A DNA stretch of 64,000 nt, taken from contig OU342630.1 in NCBI GenBank assembly GCA_910589415.1, forward strand, positions 52,856,012-52,920,011, read 5' to 3'. Under the pieces are notes generated by a model that ran no database searches, was not told the origin of the DNA, and saw only the letters and a list, made by a program, of their open reading frames with translations. The position numbers and the translations under genes are program-made. The stretch is from Malachius bipustulatus (taxonomy: Eukaryota > Arthropoda > Insecta > Coleoptera > Melyridae). Every line of letters begins with the position of its first letter. Positions within the stretch are counted from its first letter, which is position 1. Shown in pieces: positions 1 to 12,663 of the stretch.

Positions 1-485
1 ATTACCACGTATGAAATCACGGATTCACTATCGAAAAAATGATCTGAAGAAACCTAATTTACCTAATTTAGTAATTCTATTTGAAATAGGTAGGTACTTA
101 CATAATTATTCGGTTTAACACACGGCGAATTCATGGGGGTTCGACCAGTTTATCTTTATAATTAATTATATGGCACTTTTTGTTGGTAGAATCCATCTGC
201 TGGGCAAATCCTTGCGCTTTGGAAAGAATGGCATCTAATCAATACTAATCATAATTACTATTATACCTCAATTGTCGACTTATCATTATCAAAAAACACA
301 TTCGGCTGGTGAAGTTTAGAAACTAAAATTTGTGTTTGACAGCGCTAATAATGGCGGCGCAGTTATTAAACGTCAGTTTGGCGTTGTCACGTGATTATGT
401 TACGCCTCCATGTCATATTTTTATTTCACAATAAAATTGTAATTTTTCTATTCAAAACTAATTTTGTTGTGAAATTTTCTTTCCA
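1..485. other. AT-rich stretch, no feature seen
   Basis: AT-rich sequence without a recognisable gene, RNA or repeat. Short open frames here have no domain-like composition. Confidence 0.5.
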
Positions 486-637
486 AATACCACTCGAAAT
501 CAAATTATACCAGGAAATTTTGTTCTCGCTTACGAATATTTTAAGAAAATTATCCCTCGCCTTCGGCTCGCGATAATTTTCAAAATATTCGTGAGCTCGA
601 AAATATTTCCGGAAATAATTTGACCTCTAGTGGTATT
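486..637. repeat. Foldback (hairpin) element, ~150 bp
   Basis: The two halves are imperfect reverse complements. The left arm begins AATACCACTCGAAATCAAAT and the right arm ends in its complement (ATTTGACCTCTAGTGGTATT). The arms close on a GC-richer tip around CTCGCCTTCGGCTCGCG near 562. No coding potential. This is the structure of a small foldback or MITE-like element; its family is unknown to me. Confidence 0.75.
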
Positions 638-829
638 ACATGTGAATATTCGGGAATGTGAATCATATAATTTTTTAAACTTGTTGAAAATTTACGACAG
701 AATAATCGCTCTCATTTTTCAATCATATTAATAATTATAATCGGATTTTTTACGAGAGATGCATATTCTCTAAGAGCGTTGTGGTCCTAGCGTCGAGGAA
801 CAGAAGGCTCGAGGCGTGAACGCTAAAAT

Positions 830-1265
830 TTGACACACCTAAATTCCATCTCTTTATCTTTTCCCGTGCCAGTATCTTTTTAGAGCAAGGATCATTTGTG
901 ATTCTCACAATGAACAGTGAGGAATTTTCGTCCCGAGTTAAAATCCAAGCGTATTTGCCCGATTAAATAATGTGTTTCCGACAAGTTGTTATCTTTAATT
1001 GCCTTATTAGACTTTCCGGCAGTGACCTACCTCAACACCGAAAACCGAAATCGATTTAAATTTAAGACCCGGATATCCCTGTTCCAGCAACGCTACCTCA
1101 GTTTATTAACTTTATCTCCCACAAGTAAAATAGAAACAACTTAGTGCTGTTCAATCAACTACAGTCTCTTGTTTTTTTGGTCTACTTAATTAAGGCATGT
1201 ACCTAAAGAACGTACTCCGAGCAACTGTAAGTAGAGTTTGCTTTGATTTCGTTCAAAGCTTTTAT
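830..1265 (+). repeat. Dispersed repeat, copy 1 (inverted copy at 28.6-29.0 kb)
   Basis: Read forward, this segment matches the reverse complement of about 28,620-29,000 over several blocks in the same order: ATCTTTTCCCGTGC, AAAATCCAAGC, TTGCCCGATTAAATAA, TTCCAGCAACGCTA, GGTCTACTTAATT, then a block around AAGTAGAGTTTGC. Interrupted similarity in fixed order over about 400 bases means two diverged copies of one interspersed repeat. No protein-coding signal in either copy, so the class is unknown. Confidence 0.7.
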
Positions 1266-1439
1266 AGTAGAAAAAGCGAACTTAATATCTGATGAGATAT
1301 TTCAAGTGACAATTTGATGTCTTTATTTCGAAGTGTAAGAGAGAAATTGCATACTCTTGTTCAAAATTTGCTACCTTTTTTCTTGACCAACACAGTAGGG
1401 CCACAAGTAATCATTTTTTTCTCACGCCCACCTACAAAG

Positions 1440-2222
1440 TGTTACCTTCCGTCAACGCCTCTCTGCACCAACTCAAAAAGCACGAACCGCTAAAACCGAA
1501 AGTGGAGTTGGCTGATCTGTCATCACGTCAAACATCATCATATCAGGGCATCAGGTTTCCTCTCACTACAAACATAAGACATACAGCAGAGTTATGCGCA
1601 ATTCTTTTGGCGCTCAAGTCCTCGTCTTCATCCGTCCTCGTAATAAACAATATGTACCGCAAAACCCGCTGGCTCAACGAGTACATTAAACATATGCCAT
1701 CAACTTGCCACCCAAGGTGGCAACCATCGCCTGGGTACCATATCCCACGTCAGCATCAACGGCAACGAAAAAGTAGATCGAGCCGCTTGTGAAGCTTCAA
1801 GTTCTGACCTGCCCATTAACGAGATTTTACTCTAAACAACCTCTTGTACTGAAAACCATTTTGGTAAAGTGGCAAAGTCACTAGATCCAGGCTAGGACTA
1901 AACTATACACTATGGAATCCAGAATAAGCTAAAACCAATTGCCTCCAATGTCCTGCGTCACGCCGACTATCTAATGGAATCTGGCAACCCACCATTCTGC
2001 TAACAGTGCAATAATACCCTCCTTACTATTACGCACAGCCTGACAGAATGTCCACAATATGTTGAAGCCCAACGGCGTCACAGGCTGGAGACCCAGCTCA
2101 AGGAAAGTCTTAGTTCGTCCGGAAATATACATTCATAATATATAGCATGATTCGGAATTATTGTAATAATTGTGCCAATGACCTCTGCAGTCGAGCCACG
2201 TTAATTGAATTAAAAAAAAAAT
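1440..2222 (+). pseudogene. Non-LTR retrotransposon 3' fragment: RNase H and Cys/His tail
   Basis: A degenerate 3' end of a non-LTR retrotransposon of a clade with RNase H (I/R1-like). Around 1,588-1,650 the frame reads AELCAILLALKSS, like the second RNase H block. Around 1,705-1,800, in a shifted frame, come KVATIAWV and GNEKVDRAACEAS, the tail of RNase H. Near 1,955-2,070 follow HADYLMESGNPPF, then C-stop-QC, then HSLTECPQY, the usual Cys/His motif after RNase H with an in-frame stop inside it. The copy ends in an A-rich run at about 2,208-2,222, matching a poly(A) 3' end. Several frameshifts and stops make it inactive, and the RT domain upstream is missing (5' truncation). Confidence 0.8.
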
Positions 2223-5094
2223 AAGATCGCTTGATACAACAAAATAAATGGAAGTACCCTATTAGCTAAATTAGGGAATAAAAAATGATGGAGGGTTATT
2301 TGAAATAATAGAGCTCATGCTGTGTTGCTAGCTTTATGAAGCCTGGACCATCATACTCATTAATTATTATATAAACTCATTAAGGAACTTACTGGTGGGT
2401 ATCTTTCACCCTTTATTACACATTTCTTTCATCACGAGTCTCAAAAAGTATTAATTTTAAATTTAGCACTTTATAAATTCTCTTCCTCAACAAAAGCCTC
2501 TATTTTCAAAGATAGATCCATTCAGCAGAAAAACGTCATGAATATTTATGACAATTTTAACATCCAATTAAACGAGCTGCATACAGAGTGCGCTCTTCTT
2601 CTTATTTGATATTCAAATTACTAGATAGGTACTTTCAACAAAAATAAAACTCCTCTTAAAATCAACTCGGAAATAACTAAACCAGAACTAACAATATTAT
2701 ACAAGTTAAGTCCCAACGATCGGGCTGTTGACGCAAAAATAAAACACGAAACCAGTAGTGACTAGTGGTAGTCAGCAGATGAAGAAAGTAATGGTCGAGG
2801 GGCGGTAATGACTAGCCCACGTACTCCCTCGCAGATTGCGGAGCATAGCCGAGCATTTTATAAATTAAAGTGAAGCTTTCACTGTCATGGCATAATGAGC
2901 TTGATACTACAAACCGAGCTAACCGCTTAGGAGGGTGTATTTGTATGTATGTGACTGCACTCTTTGAATTGCATGGCTTTTAAGTCCTGACGTGGTAATT
3001 GACTGTTTGCCGGTTGCGTCCAAATGAGCAGTGGCTTGGTTAATGAATTTAGTTATAAACAAACAGGATTTTAATCAGTTTCATTCATTACTACCGCTGC
3101 TATCGTCGCTGTTTCTTTGTTTTTTGTTGGGGGGAGGGGGGGAATTAATATTTATCTTTTATGGCTTCGCTAATATTGAAGTGGTTACCAATGGAATTCA
3201 GAATGAGAGACCAGTGGTCTTCCGAGCTTGTTCCATCCCAAATAAATGGGTGTTGCGCTCATACATATTACATCACAGGCTTGATACAGAACTAAATGCA
3301 ACCCCTATTTTTCTGCCTATACAGTGCAAAGACCCGGCAAAAATAAAACGTTTGAGTTTGAGTTTCCAATTCCGAAACAAGTTTTTTGGAACTTTTTCAT
3401 TTGGTCCAGGACGTTTAAGACATCCATCAGGACGATGTCCAATTTTTTGATTGTCTTTCTTCACCACAGGGTGAATCGACGAAAACAACTTTTTGATTTT
3501 TTGGTAGTAGCTTTTTTCCTACTCGACCGATTTTCATAATCTGTGGTCCATGTTGAAACTGTAACTTCAGGGAACAAAAACAGGTGTTCGCGAAATGGAT
3601 GCAGAAGGAAAATTGAGACCTAATTGTCTGCACGAAAAGTCACGCCGATTTGAAAAACTCTCGGAATCAGATTAGAGACTTAATGAGGAATCAAATTACT
3701 TCTGCATGTCTTCATCAGAAAATCAGTGTCGTTGCATTACTGAAAACCAACCAAGGCTACGTTACAAAATATCGTAGCTGGTACTTGAATTGTGCAAAAT
3801 CAAATAAAGTTAAATTGTCATGGGCGTGTCATGTTAATTTTTCTGGTTATGAAAAAGGTGTGAATTTACACTTAAAGTATAAGATGGGTTGTCGACGCCT
3901 CATAGTCCGCACACCTGGAGAGGTGAAAACGGTTGCGCAAGGCGATCAAACGGAGAGATAGCTAATATCTTCAGGGTTTCGAACAGCCTGGTGAACGGGC
4001 ATTGACGAGATTCCAAGAAACGGACAGCACAACTTTTCGACCCGGAGTTGGTCTATTTCTTCCTAGAACTTTGACCTTTATGACAAATTTTGGGTGGGGC
4101 ACTTCGATTGTTGGATAATTTATGTTCTTTTCATTTTAAATTTTTTCTTCCATTCAATCCTGTCCTTTCGCTAACTTCCTTCCTGTTGCGTGTAGACCAC
4201 TGTCAAAACACATCAGATGTCCGTTGGATTATATAATCACAACACCTGTACCTGGACCGAGAGTGAGCAAAGGGTAGAAATAAGGGAAGGAGTATCTTGT
4301 AGACCAGCAGGACGCAGTTTATTTTCCAAAATTCGCAGTTCGTCCTGCGTTGAAACCGCATCGCATTTCGTCCTGGAATAGGATATCTCATACGTGGCTT
4401 TCAGCGTCACTCGCAGTTTTTGCATACCATTGAAGAAGTTACGCATCCTCGATTTTCAACCGAGATTACTTACTTTAAATCGAAGTATTTGATAGAATCG
4501 TAACACTTTCTGATATAATATTTTCACAAGAAGTTCACACAAACCCATTTTATATTAAACTTGAGAGCAAACGTTACGAAAATGGCTGTGAATATTATTT
4601 CAGGTTAGAAAATATAACTTATGACTTCAGTGAAAATGTAAATTGAAACTATACGACTATGAAGCTGCTAAACCTTTTGCTGCAGTCTAGAAACTCTCAA
4701 ACTTTTTCACAGCTTTCAAAATAAAGACTCAACTTACTTTAGTGTTAGTCTAATATATCACATTTTCGTTATATAAATTTTTAAAGCTGAACTATTCTTT
4801 CAAGCGAAGAAATGAATACTGTGGTTTATGGAGAAAATATTTGAATAGAGACGAAAGTTGTAATACTCGCCGTACCTACCAGTAGCCATTACAGAAATGA
4901 CATGTCTGTTTAAAGTACAACTTCGAATAAACGATAAACTGCAAGTTAACACCTATCTCGAGAATCCAAATCTAACTCTACACTAACGACACGAAAGTTA
5001 GTTAATTTACAGGAATTAATTTGATAGAGTGTTTTGAGCATGCTTTTATTTTAGTTTCTTAATTCTGTTTTATCGATTATCTCCGCAATGTACT
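2223..5094. other. Long stretch with no recognisable feature
   Basis: AT-rich with short open frames only. The longest (3,031-3,450 and 3,650-3,961, +) have no composition or motif I recognise. A G-run lies at 3,130-3,142. I see no gene, RNA or clear repeat. Confidence 0.45.
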
Positions 5095-5620
5095 TTGTCC
5101 GCATAGCCGGAAAGAATGACACCATGATTCTAACATCGACGGAAGAAGAAATGGCAGACCTCTAATACACCGGACAGATGCGATCTGCGCCGAAGTAGGT
5201 CTATAAAACTCAACCGCGCCAAATGGTTCTTGCTAATTATAGACTCCTGCCTCTTGCCACCAAGGGCAAGTCTCTCTCTAAACCTAAACCTGATTGGAAA
5301 GATTCAGATTAAGACAGAGATTATCTACCTCGGTGCTCGTGTTTCAAACAACGGAACTGCGAGAGGGGAGTAAAGAGAAGCATTGGAATGGAAAAAAACA
5401 TCCCTCCTCCAACTAGAGAGAATCTGGAAGTATCAGCAGATATCCAAATACACAAAGAGGAGGATTCTGCACTCTATTTTTTTTATTGTTTCATAACATC
5501 CTATGAATTTCAAACACGGGCGCTTAACGCAGATTTCCGTAAACGGATCGAAGGATTTGAAATGACGAGATGGCTTGGAGAAGCTGATCATCCAAGGAAA
5601 GGTAGAAGATAGGAGAAGAG
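5095..5620 (+). pseudogene. Non-LTR reverse transcriptase fragment (palm to thumb)
   Basis: Broken reverse transcriptase on the plus strand. The catalytic block survives as (..)NDTMILTSTEEEMADL near 5,115-5,165, where related elements have YADDTMIL. It is followed in shifted frames by CAEVGLKLNRAK, then EIIYLGARVSNNGT (5,315-5,360), then LERIWKYQQISKYTKRRIL (5,408-5,470), the usual helix-rich region after the palm, and FRKRIEGFEMTRWL (5,537-5,578). Order and spacing match animal endonuclease/RT-type non-LTR elements. Stops and frameshifts throughout. It abuts a second retroelement in the opposite orientation. Confidence 0.75.
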
Positions 5621-5629
5621 TAGGCAGCT

Positions 5630-6440
5630 CGCCGAACAGATTACTCGACCAGGTTTCTGGTCGAATCTGGGTCCCCAATCAAGTGAATGGCTCCTTTCTG
5701 AATGAAGACGAGTAATCTCAGCGTATCTTAGGGGCTGAGCTCCAAACATGTGAGCAGTACTCCAAGGATGGTCGGATTGGAGCCTTGTATAAGAGGATAA
5801 GCTGTTGTGGTGTATAAAATTTCTTCGTGCGGAAGAGTGTTTTTGAGAAGCACTCTTCGCCAAACCTGTAATATGATCCTGCCAAGACATGTTCGCTCCG
5901 AGGCTCGCTCCAAGTAAACGAAGAGATAACGATGGAGTAAGAGAGTGTCCCTCCATCACCATATCTGGCTTCAAAACGTTGACCTTTTTGGAGAAGATGA
6001 CTGCTTGGGGTTTCCAGCAATAAAGTGAAAAATTGGTTTTTATCGCCCCAAGCTAGAATCTCTTGTATGCCATTGTTTACGCTTCTAAGGTAAAAGAAGA
6101 TAAGAGTATACTGTCATCGGCAAAACTGTATATTGGGTATTTTGTTATTTCAAGCAAATCGTTGATAAATATTAGGAACAAAGTCGAAGATAAAATGGAT
6201 CCTTGAGGCACACCGGCATTGATGGAAAAGGTCTCAGAAAGAACTCCATCGACTGCCACCTGTAATGAGCGATCTCCGAGATAACTCGCAAGCCACAAGC
6301 AGAATTTCTCGGGCATGCCATAAGCCTGCAGTTTTGCCAACAATCAATCATGCCAGACACGGTCGAAAGCTCTGGAAATATCAAGCGCAACCCCTCGGTA
6401 GCGCCATCATGGGTCACGACGTTTGGGGACAACCCTGATG
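5630..6440 (-). pseudogene. Jockey-clade reverse transcriptase fragment
   Basis: Minus-strand RT remnant. Reading from 6,440 down: (A)LDISRAFDRVWHD, the first catalytic aspartate block; LLAKLQAYGMPEKFCLWLAS; GVPQGSILSSTLF, motif B; YSFADDSILL, the catalytic FADD; then in another frame LLGASLGANMSWQDHI; then YKAPIRPSLEYCSHVWSSA. This order is diagnostic of the Jockey group. At least two frameshifts and one in-frame stop separate the blocks, and the endonuclease and N-terminal parts are absent. A dead 5'-truncated copy. Confidence 0.88.
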
Positions 6441-6879
6441 AAGACACTTTGCTTGATTTGCAAAATTAAGGCTATTATTGAAGTTATGGTTATTATTACT
6501 GAATCTGCTGGTATACAAACAGGAAAGAATTCCTCCAATCCTCGAGGAACTAAAATCCTCGGCTGTTCAGTATGTTTTGTAATTTTTTTGTTGTTCAGTA
6601 TGATCAGAATAGTTTCTTTCAGAACCTGTTCAACTGCCCCCTTGGATTATCACAAGATTATCACATGGTGATAAGTTCAACTGTATTTTATCAACAAAAT
6701 GCATTTTTATTATCCAAATCTCATTAGTAGATGCACACTCTGGTAAACTATACGGGAATTTGCTTCCATTAAGCGATGAGGATTGAAAACATAACGAGCC
6801 ACCACTGCATGAACAAGGGCCGCCCCGCACTCACTGTCGGGCCGTGAAGAAGTACGTAAGCAGTGAAATCAGATTGCCG
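6441..6879. other. No recognisable feature
   Basis: Mixed sequence beside the RT remnant. A short near-direct repeat (ATTATCACAAGATTATCACA, about 6,647-6,667) is the only pattern seen. Confidence 0.4.
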
Positions 6880-7150
6880 CGTAATTGGTTTTGGTCTGGA
6901 ATAGCTCAACTATTTAACGAGTTCCCTGGAAAGCATAAGGCCACTTAATTTTCCCCGGCCGCCGCCGCTGCCACCCGCCGGCACTACAGCCAGGCAGCTG
7001 CGGGGACGGCGCAGGGGCTTGTTGGCAGTCCGCTCTGCCGTGAACAGAGCCTTCCCTTCCGCAACATCGAGCAGATTGCTGCATTGGCTGCTGCTGCCCT
7101 TCAACTTACGTTGTTTGGAATTATTAACAGTGTTATTAATTATCATTTGA
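6880..7150. promoter_or_regulatory. GC-rich island, candidate cis-regulatory DNA
   Basis: GC-rich block in AT-rich DNA, without an ORF of coding character and without repeat structure. Contains the homeodomain-type motif TTAATTTTCC at its left and ATTATTAACAGTGTTATTAA at its right. Inference only: such islands in insect giant introns are often conserved enhancers. Confidence 0.3.
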
Positions 7151-8639
7151 AAGACGCTGCTGCGCTGCGGAGGAATTCTTTTATGGAGAATTTTTTATGA
7201 ACTTATTTGATATTAAATATTCCAGAATAACGAGGAAGGTTTTCTGAAATATTATAAATGAAATTCATTAAGAGTTTTTTGAACGAGAAATGCAGGTTGA
7301 TTAAGGAAACATTTTTAATATTCCCAATTCTCCTTCTTCTTCGTTTAGTAAATCCAATGAAGTTTATAAGTATTAACTATTAACTATGAATACCTAACTC
7401 TGCTTCAGCCCTCCAATAATCTAAGGAGATAGCACTAATGAAAACACTAACAAAAAACCAAGCTTTATGTTGAGGGGAACAAATTTTTACTCCAATTAAT
7501 CTAATTAATTTAGTAACCCACTAGTTCAACTATCACAAGTTGCTTCTAGGAAGAACTTTACGTTACACAGTTTGAAAATTTAGGGATGACACTCTCTCTC
7601 TCACACACACTAAAAGAAATACAATTTTGTCATTCAAAAATTTCTCCTAAATAAATTGGAAAAACTAAACACTGATGATGAATTTTTGTTGCGGATTCAC
7701 CCCACGACAACCAGTCACTTATCGTTGTATTAGCTTGTTACGAGGGACTCTGTAATATTGCTATGGACGCTGCAATAGAAATAAACCTAAACTCTCGATT
7801 TGAAGAGTTTTCACTGCAATTTTTTGGTAAAAATTTCTAATACCATGTGTTGCCTTCATATGCCAGTATCTCAAGAGGGAAATTTTGCGAAGCTAGACAT
7901 TACCTGAAATCTATTCGAAGAAACTTTTCCACTTACAAAGTTGTAACGTGTATTCTTCACACGCTTTTTTTGTTTGTTATTGTTATGGCATTTTCATTGC
8001 AGGGCACTCATTTATTATTTATATCAAGTTTCCACTTTTATATTTTATCACAATCAATACCGTACCGCTAATGATGTACCTACAAGTTGCATGCAGGCTA
8101 TGAATCACTTTTTCTTTGACCAATCAAAATGCCCCACGTTGGGCGCCATTTTTGTACCGCTAACTATAGCGTACAGTTAAGTTTTATTTGAATCATAAAA
8201 ATGTTACTCTCAAAAAAATCAGTTTTTTGGTAATTTCACTGATTGAAACAATTTCTCTGCTCGGGAGTAAACATTATTGCCTCCAATTTTCTTGGCAAGC
8301 GTTCAATCAAGTTTACTTATTTTGTAAAGTTGAGGGGGTTCATTTTTCCTTCCTGTATAGATCTTGTTAAGAAATATATAAATAAATAAATGAAAAATAA
8401 ATGTCTCCTGACCTGACCAGTACATTGCGAGTATTGTCTTCATAATTGTCTGACGAAACGAGTTCTTGCACTTTAATGCATTAAAAAGAAGTTATCTCCA
8501 ACAAAAGTGGCGTATTAAACAACATAATCTTGGATAATTTCATTGGCATACCTGATAGGACTTTAAAGAGGAAGAAAAAGTATCGCGGTTAGTTTTTCTT
8601 TAAAAATTACACAATTATTTGTTCCAGTAATGTTTTAGC
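7151..8639. other. AT-rich stretch; short microsatellite
   Basis: No gene seen. A short mixed TC/CA microsatellite lies at about 7,590-7,609 (TCTCTCTCTCACACACAC) and an AATA-rich run at 8,376-8,401. Confidence 0.45.
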
Positions 8640-9120
8640 GAGGTGTAATTTTCATTGCAGAATGGTTTGCTGCCACAAACGGCCAAAGCTGCAATGAAAT
8701 GTTAAGATTTATAGTGGCTTTTTTAATTGATATCGGTTTAATTAAACGTTTCGCGGATGCTGCTGCCCGATTCCGCTGAAAAGCATAACGGAGAAATCTG
8801 CTGGAATGCCAAGTCACCGTTTTGCAGTTGTTTTGCAGGAGGAGCCGACTGGCAGTAACGAGACTGCGGGAATGTCAGCGGAAGATCAGTCGAGAAGCCG
8901 GAATTTCATATAAAGCGAAACTCTGGGAGTGCTCGCTATTCCGAATTTGCCAACCGAGCATATTGCCCTGCATTTCATGTTTATGTTGGTACGGAACGAG
9001 GATTACTGAGCAAAGACGCACCGATTAGAAGGGAAATAAGGACGATGGGACTGCTGAGTTGGTGCAATTTGCCACAAATAGTGCCTCCGAAACATCAAAT
9101 GGCGTTTAGAATAATCGCTT
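8640..9120. promoter_or_regulatory. Unique-looking island, candidate cis-regulatory DNA
   Basis: Balanced-composition block with homeodomain-like sites (TTAATTGATATCGGTTTAAT, 8,722-8,741) and no coding frame that looks real. Not repeated elsewhere in the window. Regulatory role is inferred from composition only. Confidence 0.3.
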
Positions 9121-9839
9121 TGGCTTGTATGTATTTATCGCGATTAACTTCAACAAAACAAGGCAAATATTGCAGTAATCGTTGAAGAATCTGATGCTTT
9201 AGAAGTCTGGATCAACGATATTTTTCATTGTCTTCTTCGGCTTGCGATTTGTAGAAAATCTCTTAATACGATTTTCTGGAATTTAGTAGTAACCACCCTG
9301 TAAAAAAGTCTTCTGTCTTCTGAAAAGCAATAAATATTATAATTTATAATTTTTTGTTTACATCTAAACAAGATAACATCTTGTGGTAATTCTACGACGG
9401 TCAATTATTATTTATCAATACGCCTTGTTTATTAGATTCGAGGTTGCTTTGAATAACGTGCGTAGGTTGTTATGCCAATAATACCTCTGTTTACTTTTCT
9501 TAATAAACATAAATGTTAAAATTAACTTAGACAGATTTCTTGAAGGTTGTAGGAAATTTTCCTCTAAGATTTACTAAGCCCTTACTCCTCAAACATTCAA
9601 AAATAGCGTAGTATTTGCTTTGGTTCAAGCAGAAATTGATCTGATCAGACTTTAATTTTCAAGTCCATTTTAAAATGCTTCAAAAAAAAAAGAAAACAAT
9701 TTTTTTATTCTTTTTTTATTGAAACTAGGAGTAAGACTTCCATGAGGACGTTCATCACTTAAAACACTTAACCATTGCACATATTTCCAACCGTATTTCA
9801 AACTAACATCCGCCGACTTTGTCTAACTCTTAACTCTTG
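9121..9839. other. No recognisable feature
   Basis: AT-rich, with A and T runs near 9,686-9,720. Nothing else seen. Confidence 0.45.
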
Positions 9840-10260
9840 TTGGTCCTACAACTTCAAGAATCTCTCATCGCTTTCCCTTCCACCGGGACAGCACTAAAAG
9901 GCGCATTGTTTGTTCTTGGCTGGTTCCGGTTCTCGTGGCGAGCATCCGGTGATGCGGCAGGAAGACACTCGCTCTTCGCCCCCCCTCCAGCCGAAGGAAC
10001 GGGACATGCAAGGGAGTGGGTCAATCAGGCGACTCTTCCTTCCCGCGAACGCGTCCATGTATTATTCAGGAACTCCCGTTCCCATTGTCAGGGATGAAAG
10101 TCGAAATAAGGGAATCTCGGGCTCGCCATCGTTTTCTCAGGCTCGAACTTATATCAACATTTAACGGAGTTCCCGGTGGGTGAGGACTTTGCGAGACTCA
10201 TTTACACTTCTTGAGATAGACGTGGAGAAGTTTGGCGGAGAGGAGGAACTCTTTTCCTGG
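9840..10260. promoter_or_regulatory. GC-rich island, candidate cis-regulatory DNA
   Basis: Higher-GC block between AT-rich flanks. It is open in two forward frames, but neither shows splice sites or a recognisable domain. Treated as non-coding; the function is inference. Confidence 0.25.
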
Positions 10261-11454
10261 AGCGCCTATGGTGTAAATTGAAAATACAATGTTAGTAATA
10301 GATTTTCGTTTTAATACCTGAAATGATTTTCCATAAAAAATATTTTCGGAAAAAAACGCTTTAGTTGTGGTGTTTCATGATACCTACCAAGAGTAATCAA
10401 TTGATTCTCGCATCTTGAGATAATATTATAGTTTCTTAACAGAATTCATTCAAGTGTATTACAAACGTTCACCCAAATCTTATCCTTTTTTCAATTTATT
10501 GAGCATAAATTTGCACTAATAATAACTAATATAGACTTAATAGAAACTATAGAGTTTCTTAATAGCTGGGGTATCAAAAGAAAACAACGTGGAGGAGAAT
10601 ATAAGCGAGCCTGCCTAGTTGTTTGAGCTTCGCCAATTTTATAAGAAACAAAACAAACTATGAATAAAGATGATCTATAGTAAATTTATAAACTTCACCA
10701 TACTATGAGATGATCAATAAAGGTAAAATAATACATAATGAAGATGTACAAAAAAAAAAGCTGGCGTTCAGTAGTTGTAAAAACAAACACTGGAACATTT
10801 AAAGGCATAATTTCAGATTTCACGGCTAGGGTAAAACTGTAGTTATTTATTCCGGTTATTTATTCTGGTAATATCTATGGAACACGAAAATTTATTACAT
10901 CTTTGAGGATTTTTTTTCAAGAAATGTACTATAAAATTATTATTTAATTGAGACTGACAGTTCTGACGTTACTTTTGCAGCAGGAATTGTTTTTTTTTTC
11001 AAATTATAAGCCTTCTGGAGCCCTGCTGTTATTACTTATAGAGAGTATTCAATGTTCTTAATAAATAGGAAAACACCTTTTTTTTTCTATTTTTAAAGAT
11101 TAATTTACTCTCTATTTTTTGTTTTTACTTTTCTATCTTCTATTTCTGTTATTATATTACTTATGTGTTAAAATTTATCAACTATGGAGATTTCATTAAT
11201 TAGTTTTTCTGCTTAAATTTGAGCCTTCGTGTCATTTCCAGTAAGAATTCGTGTAAAGAAGCTCCATTCATTTTCAATTAACCATCCATCCTCCCAGTTA
11301 AACCCGTGAAAACCGAACACCCTCTGAATTTTTTCGATTTCCTTTTTTCCTCGATTATACCGAAAATTCGGTAAAAAGTTATGTCCGTAATTACGAAGAC
11401 ATTGGCGGAAACAGCTAGACCAATGGCTAACTGATTACACTTCTTACAAGTTTC
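10261..11454. other. AT-rich stretch, no feature seen
   Basis: AT-rich with homopolymer runs (for example 10,747-10,760 and 10,988-10,999). No gene, RNA or clear repeat. Confidence 0.45.
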
Positions 11455-11660
11455 AGCTAATGACTGTTTCTGGCCATCTCATCGGTGAATCGGAGCGGGC
11501 CCGGGATGGCCCGGAGGCGGTTCCCAAGCCGCCCCCGTTGCAGATCTATTAAATTCCCACCGGGGGACTTAATATCTCTCATCAATTTGCAGGAATTAGA
11601 AACGCGAACCCGCGACGACCGCTCGTCGTCTCATTACCTACGCTACCGCCATGTTGCCAG
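11455..11660. promoter_or_regulatory. GC-rich island, candidate cis-regulatory DNA
   Basis: Compact block containing GGGCCCGGGATGGCCCGG and then AT-rich core motifs (GATCTATTAAATTCCCACC, ACTTAATATCTC). No ORF. Candidate enhancer by composition only. Confidence 0.3.
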
Positions 11661-12663
11661 TTGAGTGGACTAGATTTCATATAAAAAGAGAACAACACAT
11701 GATAAAAAGTACAAAACTATTAATAATTGAGCTACGAAATAAAATAAGGAAATGGTTTTTAAAGTAAAAAAAAAATCAGAAAAAAAGAATTTCAAGATTT
11801 TTCTAATAGAACCATCTTATTCTAATAGAATTTATTCTCTAATTTCAAAAAACTAATAAAGTTTTTGTTGCAATAACTTCACATTTGTGTCGTAATGAAC
11901 TCGATGACGCCGAAATTTCAGCAGTATAGACAACACTGCCTTAAGCGATGGATCTAGTTGACGGTCGAGAAACTTATCGAGAAGTAACTGGAAGCAGAAG
12001 AGACGCGAAGGTGTGAATATACAAGAATGTCATTAACAGTTGTCTTATTTTGGATTAAATATATTTTTTGTAACCTTCCGGTCATAATAACGCACCTCCA
12101 GGACGCCGAAAACGCTTGAAAAAGACGGTAATATGCCTTGAAAGTTGGTTCTTACCTCGATTCTTACAATGAGTCATATCAATAAAAATAATTTTTTGCT
12201 TTTCCTTCACATTACGTGAGTAAGAAAACACAAACTTTCCATAGTTTGACAATAAAGATGCATTATAAAAAGATGATGCACTTTTTTATTCATAATGTCT
12301 AATGAGTTACCTACACTACTACTAGCACTCGGAAATAAGACAGATAAAACTGTACAGGTAACCATTCTCGGAGCTCGATGGTGGTGACATTAGCTTCAAC
12401 TCCTGGACCCGTCTGTCTGGCGAGCTGAGCCGTCAGCTGTTTCGCACCGCCACTGTTTTGTCAACAATTGTCTGGAGCTCAATTACAAATACAACTACAA
12501 TAAACATTAGCCCTCAAAATTATATTATTTACACACAAATAGATACTGCTCAAAATTTCACGGTTTAGTGATAATCAATCAGGCCACAATTTAAAAAACC
12601 GCCTTATGTTTAATTAATAGTGTTACAAATTGACTACGCGAAAATAGCGTTCCTGTATAAAAT
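11661..12663. other. No recognisable feature
   Basis: AT-rich to mixed DNA. No gene or repeat that I can support. Confidence 0.4.

Noticed and set aside
3650..3961. 103-codon plus-strand open frame
   Set aside because: No recognisable domain, no splice or promoter context, composition like the surrounding non-coding DNA.
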